Source of the DNA: Thiohalocapsa sp.
GTDB lineage: Bacteria > Pseudomonadota > Gammaproteobacteria > Chromatiales > Chromatiaceae
Direction: 5' to 3'
DNA: 39,965 nucleotides
Assembly: GCF_022340605.1 (NCBI RefSeq)
Contig: NZ_JAJDNQ010000137.1
Location: forward strand, 1 to 39,965
Each line of letters starts with the position of its first letter. The first letter of the stretch is position 1. A program made the position numbers and the translations under genes. Under the pieces are notes generated by a model that was not told the origin of the DNA, ran no database searches, and was given only the letters and a program-made list of their open reading frames with translations. Shown here in pieces: positions 8,007 to 17,019 of this stretch.

Positions 8007-8924
8007 TCAAATCAGGCGTTTCGGCTGCACACGACCGTCATCGAGGATGACGCCGATGCCCAGGAACTCGTCACCGGCCGCGTACAGCCGGACCATCCCC
8101 TCGGTGGGCGCCTGCGGCACCAGCACCGGCTGCCCCTGGCGCAGGTAAAAGGCTGCATCTGCCGAAAGCCGCAGCGCCGGGCAATGGCCGAGCACGCTGT
8201 CCAGCGGCAGCAACATCGCGTCCAGCGCCTCGAAGCCTTCTTGCTCCGCGGCGGCCTCGACCTCCGCCATGCTGATGAAGCGCGTTTCGCCCTCCACGTA
8301 GGGGCCGACACCGGTGCGCCTGAGCGCCGAGACATGGGCGCCGCAGCCCAACGCTTCGCCGATCTCCTCCGCCAGCGTGCGCACATAGGTGCCCTTGGAG
8401 CAGTGCACATCGAGCTCCAGCGTCGGCGGCGTGAAGCTCAGCAATGCAAGCTCGAAGATGTGCACCGTCCGCGGCGTGCGCTCGACCTCTTTGCCCTCGC
8501 GCGCGAGCTTGTACAGCCGCTCGCCCTGGTGCTTGACGGCAGAATACATGGGTGGCAGCTGCTCGATACTGCCGGTGAAGCGCGGCAGCAGGGCCTGCAC
8601 GGCGGCCGCGTCCACGCCGTCGATGGGCCGCGTCTCGAGCACCTTGCCATCGGCATCGGCGCTGTCGGTGGTGATGCCCAGCGTCACCGTGACCCGGTAG
8701 CGCTTGTCCGCGTCCAGCAGGAAGGCGGAGAACTTGGTGGTGTGCCCAAGACACAGCGGCAGCAGCCCCGTCGCGAGTGGGTCCAGGCTACCGGTGTGAC
8801 CTGCTTTGGCGGCCTGGAACAGGCGCTTGACCCGTTGCAGGGCGTGGTTGGAAGACACCCCGCCCGGCTTGTCCAGCAGCAGGATGCCGTCCACGGGCCG
8901 GCCTTTGTTGCGTCTTCTCGCCAT
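8007..8924 (-). CDS. truB: tRNA pseudouridine(55) synthase
   Basis: TruB converts uridine 55 in the T-loop of tRNAs to pseudouridine. The 305-residue length is normal. The N-terminal region shows GILLLDKPGGVSSNHALQ and the catalytic motif GHTGSLDPLATG, whose Asp (D48) is the nucleophile-like residue of the family. The KRYRVTVTLG block, IEQLPPMYSAVK and CSKGTYVRTLAEEIG are all conserved. The C-terminal 70 residues match the TruB C-terminal/PUA-like part. It is the fifth gene of the rimP operon, 74 bp after rbfA. The ATG start matches family alignments, although no strong ribosome site is visible. Confidence 0.97.
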   Translation of the reverse strand: MARRRNKGRPVDGILLLDKPGGVSSNHALQRVKRLFQAAKAGHTGSLDPLATGLLPLCLGHTTKFSAFLLDADKRYRVTVTLGITTDSADADGKVLETRPIDGVDAAAVQALLPRFTGSIEQLPPMYSAVKHQGERLYKLAREGKEVERTPRTVHIFELALLSFTPPTLELDVHCSKGTYVRTLAEEIGEALGCGAHVSALRRTGVGPYVEGETRFISMAEVEAAAEQEGFEALDAMLLPLDSVLGHCPALRLSADAAFYLRQGQPVLVPQAPTEGMVRLYAAGDEFLGIGVILDDGRVQPKRLI

Positions 8925-8998
8925 GATGGGCGTCTGCTTAGGCGCGAGCCCGCGGGCTCGACTGCGTTGGAAGATGGATGAACGGCGACGGGCGTCGG

Positions 8999-9469
8999 TC
9001 AGGAGCGCCCGTCGTCCTGCGCCGGCTCGGTCCCGGCGCTGGGCTCGGCACTGGATTCGGGGTCAGGCTCAGGATCAGGCTCGGAGTCAGGGCGCGTCGC
9101 GGCACCGAGCGTGCCGCTCCCATAGGGGGCGACGCTGTCGATGAGCGCGGCGAGGCGCTCGCCGTCGCGGACCGAGGTGTCGTGCACGAAATGCAGCTGT
9201 GGCACCGTGCGCAGCCGCATCCGCCGCGCCAGCTCGTGGCGCAGGAACCCTGCCAGAGCGCCGTTCAGGAGCTTTGCCTGCTCATCGCCGCACTCGTCGA
9301 GCGGAAAGCAGGTGAAGTACACCTTGGCATGCGCCAGGTCCCGCGAGACCCGCACCTCTTGCAACGTCACCGGGCCGATGCGCGGGTCCTTGACCTCGCC
9401 GCGCAGCAGGAGCGTCAGCTCGCGCAGGAGCTCGGCACCGACGCGCTCCGCGCGGCTACCCTCGCTCAT
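8999..9469 (-). CDS. rbfA: Ribosome-binding factor A
   Basis: RbfA is a KH-like-fold maturation factor that binds the 30S subunit near helix 1 of 16S rRNA. The first 115 residues hold the family pattern: RAERVGAELLRELTLLLRGEVKDPRIG, VRVSRDLAHAKVYFT and LRTVPQLHFVHDTSVRDGERLAALID. At 156 residues it is longer than usual (120-135), because of an acidic, low-complexity tail (SEPDPEPDPESSAEPSAGTEPAQDD) coded by a GAGTC/GAGCC-type microrepeat that could expand or contract. It sits 43 bp after infB, in the expected order. Confidence 0.96.
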   Translation of the reverse strand: MSEGSRAERVGAELLRELTLLLRGEVKDPRIGPVTLQEVRVSRDLAHAKVYFTCFPLDECGDEQAKLLNGALAGFLRHELARRMRLRTVPQLHFVHDTSVRDGERLAALIDSVAPYGSGTLGAATRPDSEPDPEPDPESSAEPSAGTEPAQDDGRS

Positions 9470-9512
9470 GGCTGCGCTGCCTCGCGGGCCATCGCGTGCT
9501 TCGGGTCGCCGC

Positions 9513-12320
9513 TCACAGCACCCGTGCCCGCTCGGTGCGCTCGAATACCTCGATCTGGTCGCCGGGCTGAACGTCGTTGTAGTTCTTCACGCCGATGCCG
9601 CACTCGGTGCCGGCCTTGACCTCGCTCACGTCGTCCTTGAAGCGGCGCAACGACTCCAGCGCGCCCTCGTAGATGACCACGTTGTCGCGCAGCACGCGGA
9701 TCGGGTTGTTCCGCTTGATGACGCCGTCCACCACCATGCAGCCGGCGATGGCGCCGAACTTGGAGGAACGGAACACGTCGCGCACTTGGGCGAGGCCGAT
9801 GATCTCCTCCGTGACGATGGGGCTCAGCATGCCGGAGATGGCCTGCTTCACGTCGTCGATCAGCTCGTAGATGATCGAGTAGTAGCGCAGATCGAGCCCG
9901 TGCGCCTCCACCACCCGGCGGGCGGCCGCGTCGGCACGCACGTTGAAGCCGAGCAGGATGGCGTTGGAGGTCACGGCCAGGTTGGCGTCGGACTCGGTGA
10001 GGCCGCCGACGCCGGAGGCCACCACGGCCACCTTCACCTCGTCGTTGGAGAGCTTCAGCAGCGCCTCGCGCAGCGCCTCGACGCTGCCCTGCACGTCCGC
10101 CTTGAGGATGATGTTGACGGACTTCGCCTCGCCCTCCTTGAACTGCGAGAAGAGCTGTTCGAGGTTGGCCGCGCCCTGCTGGTCGATGCGCGACTGGCGG
10201 TCGCGCTCGGCACGCAGCTCGGCCACCTCGCGCGCCTTGCGCTCATCGGTCACCGCGATAACGTCGTCGCCGGCATTCGGCGCCGCCGACAGGCCGAGCA
10301 CCTGCACGGGGATGGAGGGTCCGGCCTCCTGCACCGCGTTGCCGTTCTCGTCGAACATGGCACGCACGCGCCCGTACTCGGCTCCGCTGACGATGGTGTC
10401 GCCCTGGTGCAGGGTGCCGGACTGCACCAGCACCGTGGCCACCGGGCCGCGCCCCTTCTCGACGCTGGACTCGACGATGGTGCCGTGCGCCGGACTGTCC
10501 TTGGGCGCCTTCAACTCCAGCACCTCCGCCTGGAGCAGTACGGCATCGAGCAGATCGTCGATGCCGTCGCCGGTCTTGGCCGAGACCTTGACCGTCATGG
10601 TGTCGCCACCCCACTCCTCTGCCATGACCTCGTGCTGGGCGAGCTCTTGCAGTACGCGGTCCGGGTTGGCGTCCGGCTTGTCCATCTTGTTGATGGCGAC
10701 CACGACGGGCACCCCGGACGCCTTGGCGTGCTGGATGGCCTCGATGGTCTGCGGCATGACGCCGTCGTCGGCGGCCACCACCAGGATAACGATGTCCGTC
10801 ACCTTGGCACCGCGGGCGCGCATGGCCGAGAAGGCGGCGTGCCCCGGGGTGTCCAGGAAGGAGATGATGCCCTTCTCCGTCTTCACGTGGTAGGCGCCGA
10901 TGTGCTGGGTGATGCCACCCGCCTCGCCCGCGGTGACCCGGGTACTGCGGATGTAGTCCAGCAGCGAGGTCTTGCCGTGGTCGACGTGGCCCATGATGGT
11001 GACCACGGGCGGACGCGGCAGGCTTTCGGCCTGCTCGGTCTCCTCGCCGAGCAGTTCCAGCAGGCTGTCCTCGGCGGACTTGTCCTGTGCCTCGACGGCC
11101 TTGTGGCCCATATCTTCCACCAGCAGCATGGCCGTATCGCGGTCCAGCATCTGGTTGATGGTGACCATCATGCCTTGCTTGAACAGCACCTTGACCAGGT
11201 CTGCGGCCTTCACGGACATGCGCTGGGCGAGGTCCGCCACGGAGATGGCCTCCGGCACCTCCACCTCGCGCACCACGGGCGCCGTCGGTTTCTGGAACTG
11301 GTGCTTGTCCGCCAATTGCGGCTTGCCCGGCTTCTTGCGCCGGCGCACGGTCGGACGCGCGATAACGCCCAACGCGGCCGCGGCATCGTCGTCGTCGACG
11401 CCGCCGGCGCGCCTGGTGCGGCCGGCGTCTTTTTTCCCGACCTTCTTGCCGGCCGCCTTTTCACGCTCAGCACGCTCACCGCGCTCGGCACGCTCGCCGC
11501 GTTCCTCGTGCTTCTTGCCGTGCTCGTCGTGCTTCTTGGCATGCTTGCGCGCACGCTCCTGTGCCTCGTCTGCGACTGCGGGCACGTCCTCTTCGGACTC
11601 GGTCTCCGCGTCCGTCTCCACCTCGGCGGACTCGGCCGCGGTGGCCTGCTCGGCCTCGCGGCGGGCGCGCTCCTCCTGCTCGCGGCGCCGGCGCTCCTCT
11701 TCCTCGGCGCGGCGGCGGGCCTCTTCTTCGGCGCGCAGGCGTTCCTGCTCCTCCTGATCGGCGAGTCGCCGCGCATCTTCCTCGGCACGCCGTGCCTCCA
11801 GCTCCGCGCGTCGGCGCTGGTCATCCACCGGGCCGCGCTTGGGCGCAACCGCCTCCGGCCGTGGCGCGGGCCGCGCCGGGCGCTCGGGCGGCGCGGCGGG
11901 GCGCGCGCTGGGGGTCGCCCCGGCCTTGGCATCATCCCGGCGCAGCTGGGTGCGCTTGCGCCGCACCTCCACCGACACGGTCTTCTGACCGCGCTGCGAT
12001 CCCGCACCACGCGAGCTCAGGGTCGGGCGCGACGGCCGTGACGGCGCACCGCCAGTGCGGCGCGGGTCCGGGCGGGACTCGGCCCGCGGCTCCGCCGGCT
12101 CACGCCGCGGTGCGGCCGGCGCGGCCTGCTTGGCCTCGTCGCCTTCCTTCTTGCCGTGGCTGCGGCGCAGGTAGCCGAGGAGCTGGAGCTTTTCCTGCTC
12201 GGTGATGGTGGCCTCGGCGGCGCTGGCGGGGATGCCCGCCTCGTTGAGCTGGGCCAACAGCCGCTCGACCGGGATACCGACCGTCGTTGCCAGTTGCTTG
12301 ACCGTTACATCGCTGCTCAT
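9513..12320 (-). CDS. infB: Translation initiation factor IF-2
   Basis: IF-2 is the GTPase that places initiator tRNA on the ribosome. The 935 residues comprise an N-terminal IF2_N domain (about 1-52), a very charged Glu/Arg/Lys helical linker (about 165-300), a second N-terminal domain (about 350-415), the G domain with GHVDHGKT (444-451), DTPGH (490-494) and NKMD (544-547), and the C-terminal beta-barrel domains. The start was placed at ATG 12318-12320, because GGAGG stands 5 bases before it; a GTG two codons earlier overlaps that ribosome site and would extend the product by two residues. It follows nusA by 15 bp. Confidence 0.98.
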   Translation of the reverse strand: MSSDVTVKQLATTVGIPVERLLAQLNEAGIPASAAEATITEQEKLQLLGYLRRSHGKKEGDEAKQAAPAAPRREPAEPRAESRPDPRRTGGAPSRPSRPTLSSRGAGSQRGQKTVSVEVRRKRTQLRRDDAKAGATPSARPAAPPERPARPAPRPEAVAPKRGPVDDQRRRAELEARRAEEDARRLADQEEQERLRAEEEARRRAEEEERRRREQEERARREAEQATAAESAEVETDAETESEEDVPAVADEAQERARKHAKKHDEHGKKHEERGERAERGERAEREKAAGKKVGKKDAGRTRRAGGVDDDDAAAALGVIARPTVRRRKKPGKPQLADKHQFQKPTAPVVREVEVPEAISVADLAQRMSVKAADLVKVLFKQGMMVTINQMLDRDTAMLLVEDMGHKAVEAQDKSAEDSLLELLGEETEQAESLPRPPVVTIMGHVDHGKTSLLDYIRSTRVTAGEAGGITQHIGAYHVKTEKGIISFLDTPGHAAFSAMRARGAKVTDIVILVVAADDGVMPQTIEAIQHAKASGVPVVVAINKMDKPDANPDRVLQELAQHEVMAEEWGGDTMTVKVSAKTGDGIDDLLDAVLLQAEVLELKAPKDSPAHGTIVESSVEKGRGPVATVLVQSGTLHQGDTIVSGAEYGRVRAMFDENGNAVQEAGPSIPVQVLGLSAAPNAGDDVIAVTDERKAREVAELRAERDRQSRIDQQGAANLEQLFSQFKEGEAKSVNIILKADVQGSVEALREALLKLSNDEVKVAVVASGVGGLTESDANLAVTSNAILLGFNVRADAAARRVVEAHGLDLRYYSIIYELIDDVKQAISGMLSPIVTEEIIGLAQVRDVFRSSKFGAIAGCMVVDGVIKRNNPIRVLRDNVVIYEGALESLRRFKDDVSEVKAGTECGIGVKNYNDVQPGDQIEVFERTERARVL

Positions 12321-12335
12321 AGACACCTCCGCCTG

Positions 12336-13838
12336 CTAGGCCTGTTCCGACTCGGCGAACCAGGGCTCGCGCGCGGTCATGATGAGTTGGGCCGCCCGCT
12401 GCTCGTCCATGCCTTCGATCTCCATCAGTTCATCGACGGACTGCTCGGCGAGCTCCTCCATCGACGCAATCCCGCGTCGGGCGAGCGCATAGGCCAGCTC
12501 GTCGTCCATGCCCGCCATGCTGAGCAGATCGGTGGCCGGCTGACCCTCGTCGCTGTCGGTGCCGATCACGGCACGGCTGAGCAGCACGTCCTTAGCCCGC
12601 TGGCGCAGGATGTCGATGACCTCGTCGTCGAACTCGGCGATGGTCTTCAGCTCCACCGCCGGCACGTAGGCGACCTCCTCGATGCTCGTGAAGCCCTCCT
12701 CCACAAGGACGAAGGCGACGTTCTCGTCCACCTGGAGCTGGTCCATGAACAGCGACGCAATCCGCCGGGCCTCTTCCTCGCCCTTGGCGGCGGCGTCCTC
12801 CTCGCTCATGACGTTGAGCTCCCAGCCGGTGAGCTGGCTCGCCAGGCGAACGTTCTGGCCGCCGCGGCCGATGGCCTGCGACAGGTTGTCCTCCTTCACG
12901 GCGACGTCCATGCTGCGGGCGTCCTCGTCGATGACGATGGAGACGACGTCGGCCGGGGACATGGCGTTGATGACGAACTGCGCCGGGTTCTCATCCCACT
13001 GGATGATGTCCACGCGCTCGCCGTTGAGCTCGTTGGACACCGCCTGCACGCGCGAGCCGCGCATGCCGACGCAGGCGCCGACGGGGTCGATGCGCGGGTC
13101 CTTGGTACGCACGGCGATCTTCGCGCGCAGACCCGGGTCGCGGGCGGCGGCGACGATCTCGATGGTGCCCTCGCCCACCTCCGGCACCTCCAGCTTGAAT
13201 AGCTCGATGAGCAGCTGCGGCGCGGTGCGGCTGACGAACAGCTGCGGCCCCTTCAGCTCCGAGCGGACCTCGTAGAGCAGGCCGCGCAGGCGGTCGTTGG
13301 GGCGCACGTTCTCGCGCGGGATGACTTGGTCGCGCGGGACCAGCGCCTCGGCGTTGCCGCCGAGGTCGAGCACGATGGTGCCGCGCTCGGCCTTCTTGAC
13401 AATACCGGTGATCAGCTCGCCCTCGCGGTGCTGGAACATCTCCACCACCTTGGCCCGCTCGGCCTCGCGCACCTTCTGCACGATGACCTGCTTGGCGGTC
13501 TGGGCGGCGATGCGCCCGAAGAGTACGGATTCGATCTGCTCCTCGACATAGCCGCCGAGGTCAAGGCTCGGGTCCAGTTCCTTGGCGGCAGACAGGGTGA
13601 TCTGGCGCTCGGGCGCCTCCAGCGGCTCGCCGTCGTTGTCCTCGACGACTTCCCAGCGCCGGAACGTCTCGTACTCGCCCGTTTCGCGGTCGATGGCGAC
13701 GCGGGCTTCGATATCACCGCCGTGCTTCTTGCGGGTGGCCGAGGCGAGCGCGGCCTCCATGGCCTCGAAGATGATCTCCTTCGGTACGTCTTTCTCGTTG
13801 GAGACCGCCTCCACCACCAGCAGAATCTCTTTGCTCAT
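12336..13838 (-). CDS. nusA: Transcription termination/antitermination factor NusA
   Basis: NusA binds RNA polymerase and nascent RNA to modulate pausing, termination and antitermination. The 500-residue protein has the N-terminal polymerase-binding domain ([20 protein letters not shown]), an S1 domain (about 135-200), two KH domains (about 230-350, with [14 protein letters not shown] and [11 protein letters not shown]) and two C-terminal acidic helix-hairpin repeats. The frame is open for 57 further residues upstream, but those overlap rimP and are unlike the family; the ATG at 13836-13838 gives the canonical N-terminus. The ribosome site there is weak, suggesting coupling to rimP, whose stop lies 17 bp away. 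Confidence 0.98.
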   Translation of the reverse strand: MSKEILLVVEAVSNEKDVPKEIIFEAMEAALASATRKKHGGDIEARVAIDRETGEYETFRRWEVVEDNDGEPLEAPERQITLSAAKELDPSLDLGGYVEEQIESVLFGRIAAQTAKQVIVQKVREAERAKVVEMFQHREGELITGIVKKAERGTIVLDLGGNAEALVPRDQVIPRENVRPNDRLRGLLYEVRSELKGPQLFVSRTAPQLLIELFKLEVPEVGEGTIEIVAAARDPGLRAKIAVRTKDPRIDPVGACVGMRGSRVQAVSNELNGERVDIIQWDENPAQFVINAMSPADVVSIVIDEDARSMDVAVKEDNLSQAIGRGGQNVRLASQLTGWELNVMSEEDAAAKGEEEARRIASLFMDQLQVDENVAFVLVEEGFTSIEEVAYVPAVELKTIAEFDDEVIDILRQRAKDVLLSRAVIGTDSDEGQPATDLLSMAGMDDELAYALARRGIASMEELAEQSVDELMEIEGMDEQRAAQLIMTAREPWFAESEQA

Positions 13839-13854
13839 AGTGTCAACCAAGTTC

Positions 13855-14313
13855 TCAGAATTCGGGCACCAGCCGTGCGGACTCGATGCGGTCGAACGGC
13901 AGCGCCACCTGGCCGCCGTCCACATCCAGCAGCACCGTGTCGGCGTCGACGCCGGCGATGCGTCCGTCGAAGCGCCGCCGCCCGTCGAGCTTGTCCAGCA
14001 GCCGCACACGCGCCCGCGCCCCGGCGAAGCGGCTGAAATGCGCCAGTTCGAACAGCGGCCGGTCCAGGCCCGGCGACGAAACCTCCAGGTCGTACTGCCC
14101 GGCGATCGGGTCAGCCACGTCCAAGGCGCCGCTCAACTGGTGACTCACCGCCTCGCAATCGTCGAGTCCGATGCCGTCCGCGTGGTCGATATAAACGCGC
14201 AGGATGGCGCCACCGGAGCTGCTCGAATCGTGTTCGACGCCGACGCACTCGTAGCCCATCGGCTCCACGATGGAACGGACCATGCTCGCGATCTTCGGTT
14301 CGACACGCTTCAT
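13855..14313 (-). CDS. rimP: Ribosome maturation factor RimP
   Basis: RimP assists early assembly of the 30S subunit. The 152 residues fit the family: an N-terminal alpha/beta domain ([58 protein letters not shown]) and a C-terminal small beta-barrel (about 85-152). It is the first gene of the operon. Upstream on the same strand lie a promoter-like pair (TTGACG at 14363-14368, TAAGAC at 14342-14347) and an intrinsic terminator at about 14461-14483 that would insulate the operon from anything transcribed upstream. Confidence 0.96.
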   Translation of the reverse strand: MKRVEPKIASMVRSIVEPMGYECVGVEHDSSSSGGAILRVYIDHADGIGLDDCEAVSHQLSGALDVADPIAGQYDLEVSSPGLDRPLFELAHFSRFAGARARVRLLDKLDGRRRFDGRIAGVDADTVLLDVDGGQVALPFDRIESARLVPEF

Positions 14314-14341
14314 GTAATGGCTCAGGTGCAGACCCTTCTCT

Positions 14342-14368
14342 GTCTTAGCAACAACTGCAAGGCGTCAA
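14342..14368 (-). promoter_or_regulatory. Weak candidate promoter for the rimP operon
   Basis: TTGACG (14363-14368) and TAAGAC (14342-14347) on the minus strand are spaced by 15 bases, shorter than the ideal 17. The -35 matches five of six consensus positions. It lies about 30 bp before the rimP start and downstream of the minus-strand terminator, where an operon promoter must be. Confidence 0.33.
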
Positions 14369-14460
14369 CTGCTTGACGGGGCTTGCCGGCGAGCCGGGCC
14401 CCGGGTGCACGAACACGTTCTGCCAGCGGCAAATTCGGCCGGCGACAAAATGGGCCAGAA

Positions 14461-14483
14461 ACAAAAAATGGGCCAGCGGCCCA
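14461..14483 (-). terminator. Intrinsic terminator on the minus strand upstream of rimP
   Basis: On the minus strand TGGGCC-GCT-GGCCCA forms a 6-bp stem with a 3-base loop (14469-14483), followed at once by TTTTTT (14463-14468). The 3' arm plus part of the T tract is repeated: CTGGCCCATTTT occurs again about 18 bases further on (around 14447-14458). It is the best-formed intrinsic terminator seen in the window, yet no convincing gene precedes it on that strand. Confidence 0.6.
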
Positions 14484-15044
14484 ATTGTTAGCGCCCAACC
14501 CGCCGCGCGGGTGGCGACCTCGGGAACCCGCCGCGCCCCTCGGCGGCGCATCACCACGCGGGGCCGCCCGCGGACGGCGCCGCGGGGCACCGACCGCCCG
14601 ACCCGAGCCCCGTATCCGGGTGCTCGCGCCCATCTCGTCGACGGGGGACAAGGCTGCGCCGGCTGGAGCCAGACGGAACTGGACGGAACCGGGTGGAACC
14701 CGTCCGAGCTCGTCCTAAGCTCGATCCGAACCGGCGCCCCTCTAGGCTCGTCCAAAACCGGGCGCGTCCAGACGAATCCGAATCGGGCGCATCCGAGTCG
14801 GGTGGCGGCGTCGCGGCCTGCACGGCACCAGCGGTGTGACGGCCGGCCGTCACTGGCAATGCCCAAGCCGAGGGAGCTTACTCCTTGTACGGCATTGATA
14901 CAAGGGAGACGCCGATGATTGACCATCCGCTGTTGGGGATCAGGGCCGAGATCGCCACGGCGCTCTTGCATGGCACGAATTTGCGCGGTTTCCGCGCTTC
15001 CCCGGGCTGGACAGGGTACTGCCTTTGCCGTGTAATCCTCGCCC
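14484..15044. other. Gene-less interval upstream of rimP and the SprT-like gene
   Basis: No coding region could be supported. Open frames cross the interval on both strands but show no family resemblance. The part from about 14670 to 14830 is rich in repeated GGAAC/CGTCC/CGAATCC-like words. At 14883-14905, CCTTGTA and TACAAGG form a 7-bp inverted repeat. A transcript ending at the terminator at 14461-14483 would arise from here, so a non-coding RNA on the minus strand is possible. It is not RNase P RNA, tmRNA or SRP RNA by inspection of conserved motifs. Confidence 0.4.
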
Positions 15045-15653
15045 ATGGGTGGGAACAGGTCGCAAACCGGATTGCACAACGCCGACCCGGGCTCGGTGCC
15101 CAGCCTATCCGCAGCGGCGCAAGAACAGGTCGTCCACCGGATCGTCGGGCAGGTCACCCAGCGCACCGCGGAGCTCACCGCCCTCGGCGCCGGGCTGATC
15201 GGCCGCGCCGCGCCGCTGCCTCGTGTCGCGTTCGATCTGCGCGGGCAGGCGGCCGGCCAATTCCGCGTCGGCGCGGGTGGCGAGCCACTGATCCGTTACA
15301 ACCGGACACTGCTCGCCCGGTACCCGAGCGAGTTCCTGGCGCAGACCGTGCCCCACGAGGTGGCCCATTACCTGGCGCATCTGCGCTTCGGCCGGACTGT
15401 CCGCCCGCACGGCGCCGAATGGCAGGAGATCATGCGCGGTCTCGGCGCCGACCCGAAGCGCTGTCACGACTTCGATGTGACAGGGCTGACAACGCGCCGG
15501 ATACGCCGCCACCTGTATCATTGCCGCTGCGGCGAGCACGCACTCACCAGCATCCGCCATCACCGCATCCTGCGCGGGGCCAGCTACGTCTGCCGCAGCT
15601 GCGGCCAGCCGTTGCGCCCGGGCGGCGCGAAGGGTACCGACGCCGAAACCTGA
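15045..15653 (+). CDS. SprT-like zinc metalloprotein
   Basis: A 202-residue member of the SprT/Spartan-like family. The zinc-metallopeptidase motif HEVAH is at 104-108 in VPHEVAHYLAHLRFG, and the third ligand probably is H122 in RPHGAEWQEIM, both typical of SprT. The C-terminus carries a zinc ribbon: YHCRCGEH (C160, C162) and YVCRSCGQPL (C183, C186). Bacterial SprT proteins are mostly uncharacterised; the eukaryotic relative Spartan cuts DNA-protein crosslinks. The first 20-25 residues are not conserved-looking, so a later start is possible. It heads a plus-strand run of four genes. Confidence 0.88.
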   Translation: MGGNRSQTGLHNADPGSVPSLSAAAQEQVVHRIVGQVTQRTAELTALGAGLIGRAAPLPRVAFDLRGQAAGQFRVGAGGEPLIRYNRTLLARYPSEFLAQTVPHEVAHYLAHLRFGRTVRPHGAEWQEIMRGLGADPKRCHDFDVTGLTTRRIRRHLYHCRCGEHALTSIRHHRILRGASYVCRSCGQPLRPGGAKGTDAET

Positions 15654-15738
15654 CGCCCCGCCCCCACCTTCCCGCTCATGCCCGGCAGCGAGTCATATCC
15701 AGCCGGCGATACGCGGAGCCAACCCAGGAAACAACACC

Positions 15739-16224
15739 ATGCTCAACAGCATCCGCACGTTCTTCAACACGCACCTGTCGCGTCCGGGCGGCAGATCGCC
15801 CGAGGATGCCGAGCAGGTGGCACGCCGCGCCGCGGCCGCGCTGCTGCTGGAGATGACCCATATGGACGACGAGCCGCAGGCCATCGAGCGGGAGACGGTG
15901 ATGGCGCTGGTGCGCGAATGCTTTGGGCTCACCTACTCCCAGGCGGAGGCCCTGCTCGGCTGCGCCGACGCGGAACGCAATGCGTCCACGGACTATTTCC
16001 AATTTACGTCGCTGATCAACGAGCATTACAGCCCGGACGAGAAGGCACGCCTGGTTGCCGCGCTTTGGCGGGTGGCGTTTGCCGACGAACGGCTCGGACG
16101 CTACGAAGAATACCTTGTCCGCAAGGTCTCGGATTTGTTGCACGTGCCGCACAATGTCTTCATCCAGGCAAAGCTCCAGGCCGAGCGGGCGCCTGAGCCT
16201 GAGCCTGAGCCTGAAAAGGAATAA
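15739..16224 (+). CDS. TerB-like (tellurite-resistance type) helical protein
   Basis: A 161-residue soluble, all-helical protein of the TerB/DjlA N-terminal superfamily. Typical features are the acidic metal-binding-like helices AAALLLEMTHMDDEP...ERETVMALVRECFGL and ALWRVAFADERLGRYEEYLVRKVSDLLHVPH. Members outside tellurite operons are often stand-alone and of unknown role; no other ter genes are present here. The tail APEPEPEPEKE is coded by a GAGCCT microrepeat. AGGAAA precedes the ATG by about 9 bases. It lies 85 bp after the SprT-like gene. A GCCGGC hairpin (16243-16259) follows it. Confidence 0.8.
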   Translation: MLNSIRTFFNTHLSRPGGRSPEDAEQVARRAAAALLLEMTHMDDEPQAIERETVMALVRECFGLTYSQAEALLGCADAERNASTDYFQFTSLINEHYSPDEKARLVAALWRVAFADERLGRYEEYLVRKVSDLLHVPHNVFIQAKLQAERAPEPEPEPEKE

Positions 16225-16242
16225 AGCACAAGCGATGCAGCC

Positions 16243-16259
16243 GCCGGCACGGTGCCGGC
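16243..16259. terminator. Short GC palindrome between the TerB-like and HdeD-like genes
   Basis: GCCGGCAC and GTGCCGGC are perfectly complementary around a single base. As RNA it would fold with a stem of 6 bp and a 5-base loop. The following ATTCTC is only weakly T-rich, so any terminator activity would be modest. Confidence 0.3.
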
Positions 16260-16292
16260 ATTCTCACTCAACCGCGACAATGGAGAACCACG

Positions 16293-16898
16293 ATGAGCCC
16301 TGACAACGTCAATCCGCTGCCGGACGTATCCGTCGTCTTCGGCGAGCTCGAGAAGAACTGGGGCTGGTTACTGCTGTTCGGAATCGTGTCCATCGTGCTC
16401 GGCACGCTCGGTCTTGGCATGACCTTCGTGCTCACCCAGGTATCGGTGGTGTTCTTCGGGGCACTGTTGGTGGTGGGCGGCGTACTGCAACTGCTCCACT
16501 CCATGAAGTGCCGGGGCTGGAAGAGCGTCGCCTGGCACGTGCTGATCGCCTTACTCTATGTCGCCGCTGGCCTGGTCATGGTGCTGCAGCCGGTGGTGGC
16601 ATCGCTGTCGCTGACCCTGATCATCGCCTATATCCTCATCGCCGTGGGCATAATGCGGCTGATCATGGCCTTCCAGATGCGGCAGGCGGGGGGCTGGTGG
16701 TGGCCTCTGATCGGCGGCCTCATCTCGGGCGCCCTGGGCGTCATGATTCTCATGGAGTGGCCGCAGTCGGGGCTCTGGATCATCGGGCTCTTCATCGCCA
16801 TCGAGCTGATCTTCAACGGCTGGACCTACATGTTCGTGGCCCTCGCGGCGCGCTCCGCCGCCAAGCGCCGCAAGGCACAAGGCAGCGTCACCGCGTGA
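16293..16898 (+). CDS. HdeD-family membrane protein
   Basis: A 201-residue inner-membrane protein with six predicted membrane spans arranged in three similar pairs, as in HdeD, the acid-resistance membrane protein of Escherichia coli (DUF308). Clear marks are the opening helix NWGWLLLFGIVSIVLGTLGLG, the second ALLYVAAGLVMVLQPVVASLSLTLIIAYILIAVGIMRLI, and WWPLIGGLISGALGVMILMEWPQSG. The basic end KRRKAQ should face the cytoplasm. GGAG stands 7 bases before the ATG. Its biochemical action is unknown in general, and membership of the family does not by itself prove a role in acid stress here. Confidence 0.88.
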   Translation: MSPDNVNPLPDVSVVFGELEKNWGWLLLFGIVSIVLGTLGLGMTFVLTQVSVVFFGALLVVGGVLQLLHSMKCRGWKSVAWHVLIALLYVAAGLVMVLQPVVASLSLTLIIAYILIAVGIMRLIMAFQMRQAGGWWWPLIGGLISGALGVMILMEWPQSGLWIIGLFIAIELIFNGWTYMFVALAARSAAKRRKAQGSVTA

Positions 16899-17019
16899 CG
16901 CCAGGCTGTCGCCGGGGCCGCCATCCGGTGCACACCGCACCGCGGTGACGGCCCCCTGCGCTGCGCCCTATCATCCGTTGCTCAACGTCAATCCCGCCCC
17001 AATCCGGCCCGGTTCAGCC

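Noticed and set aside
9141..12041. 966-codon plus-strand frame opposite infB
   Set aside because: It mirrors infB and shows no family features; long antisense frames are usual in such GC-rich DNA.
14484..14900. RNase P, 6S, tmRNA or SRP RNA gene
   Set aside because: None of the conserved core motifs of these RNAs could be found on either strand.
14345..15178. 277-codon minus-strand frame upstream of rimP
   Set aside because: It overlaps the SprT-like gene and the terminator, has Arg/Pro/Gly-rich shadow composition and resembles no family; a non-coding transcript is likelier.
14885..15856. 323-codon plus-strand frame overlapping the SprT-like gene
   Set aside because: It runs out of frame through the conserved HEVAH gene and into the TerB-like gene; only the SprT frame has recognisable motifs.
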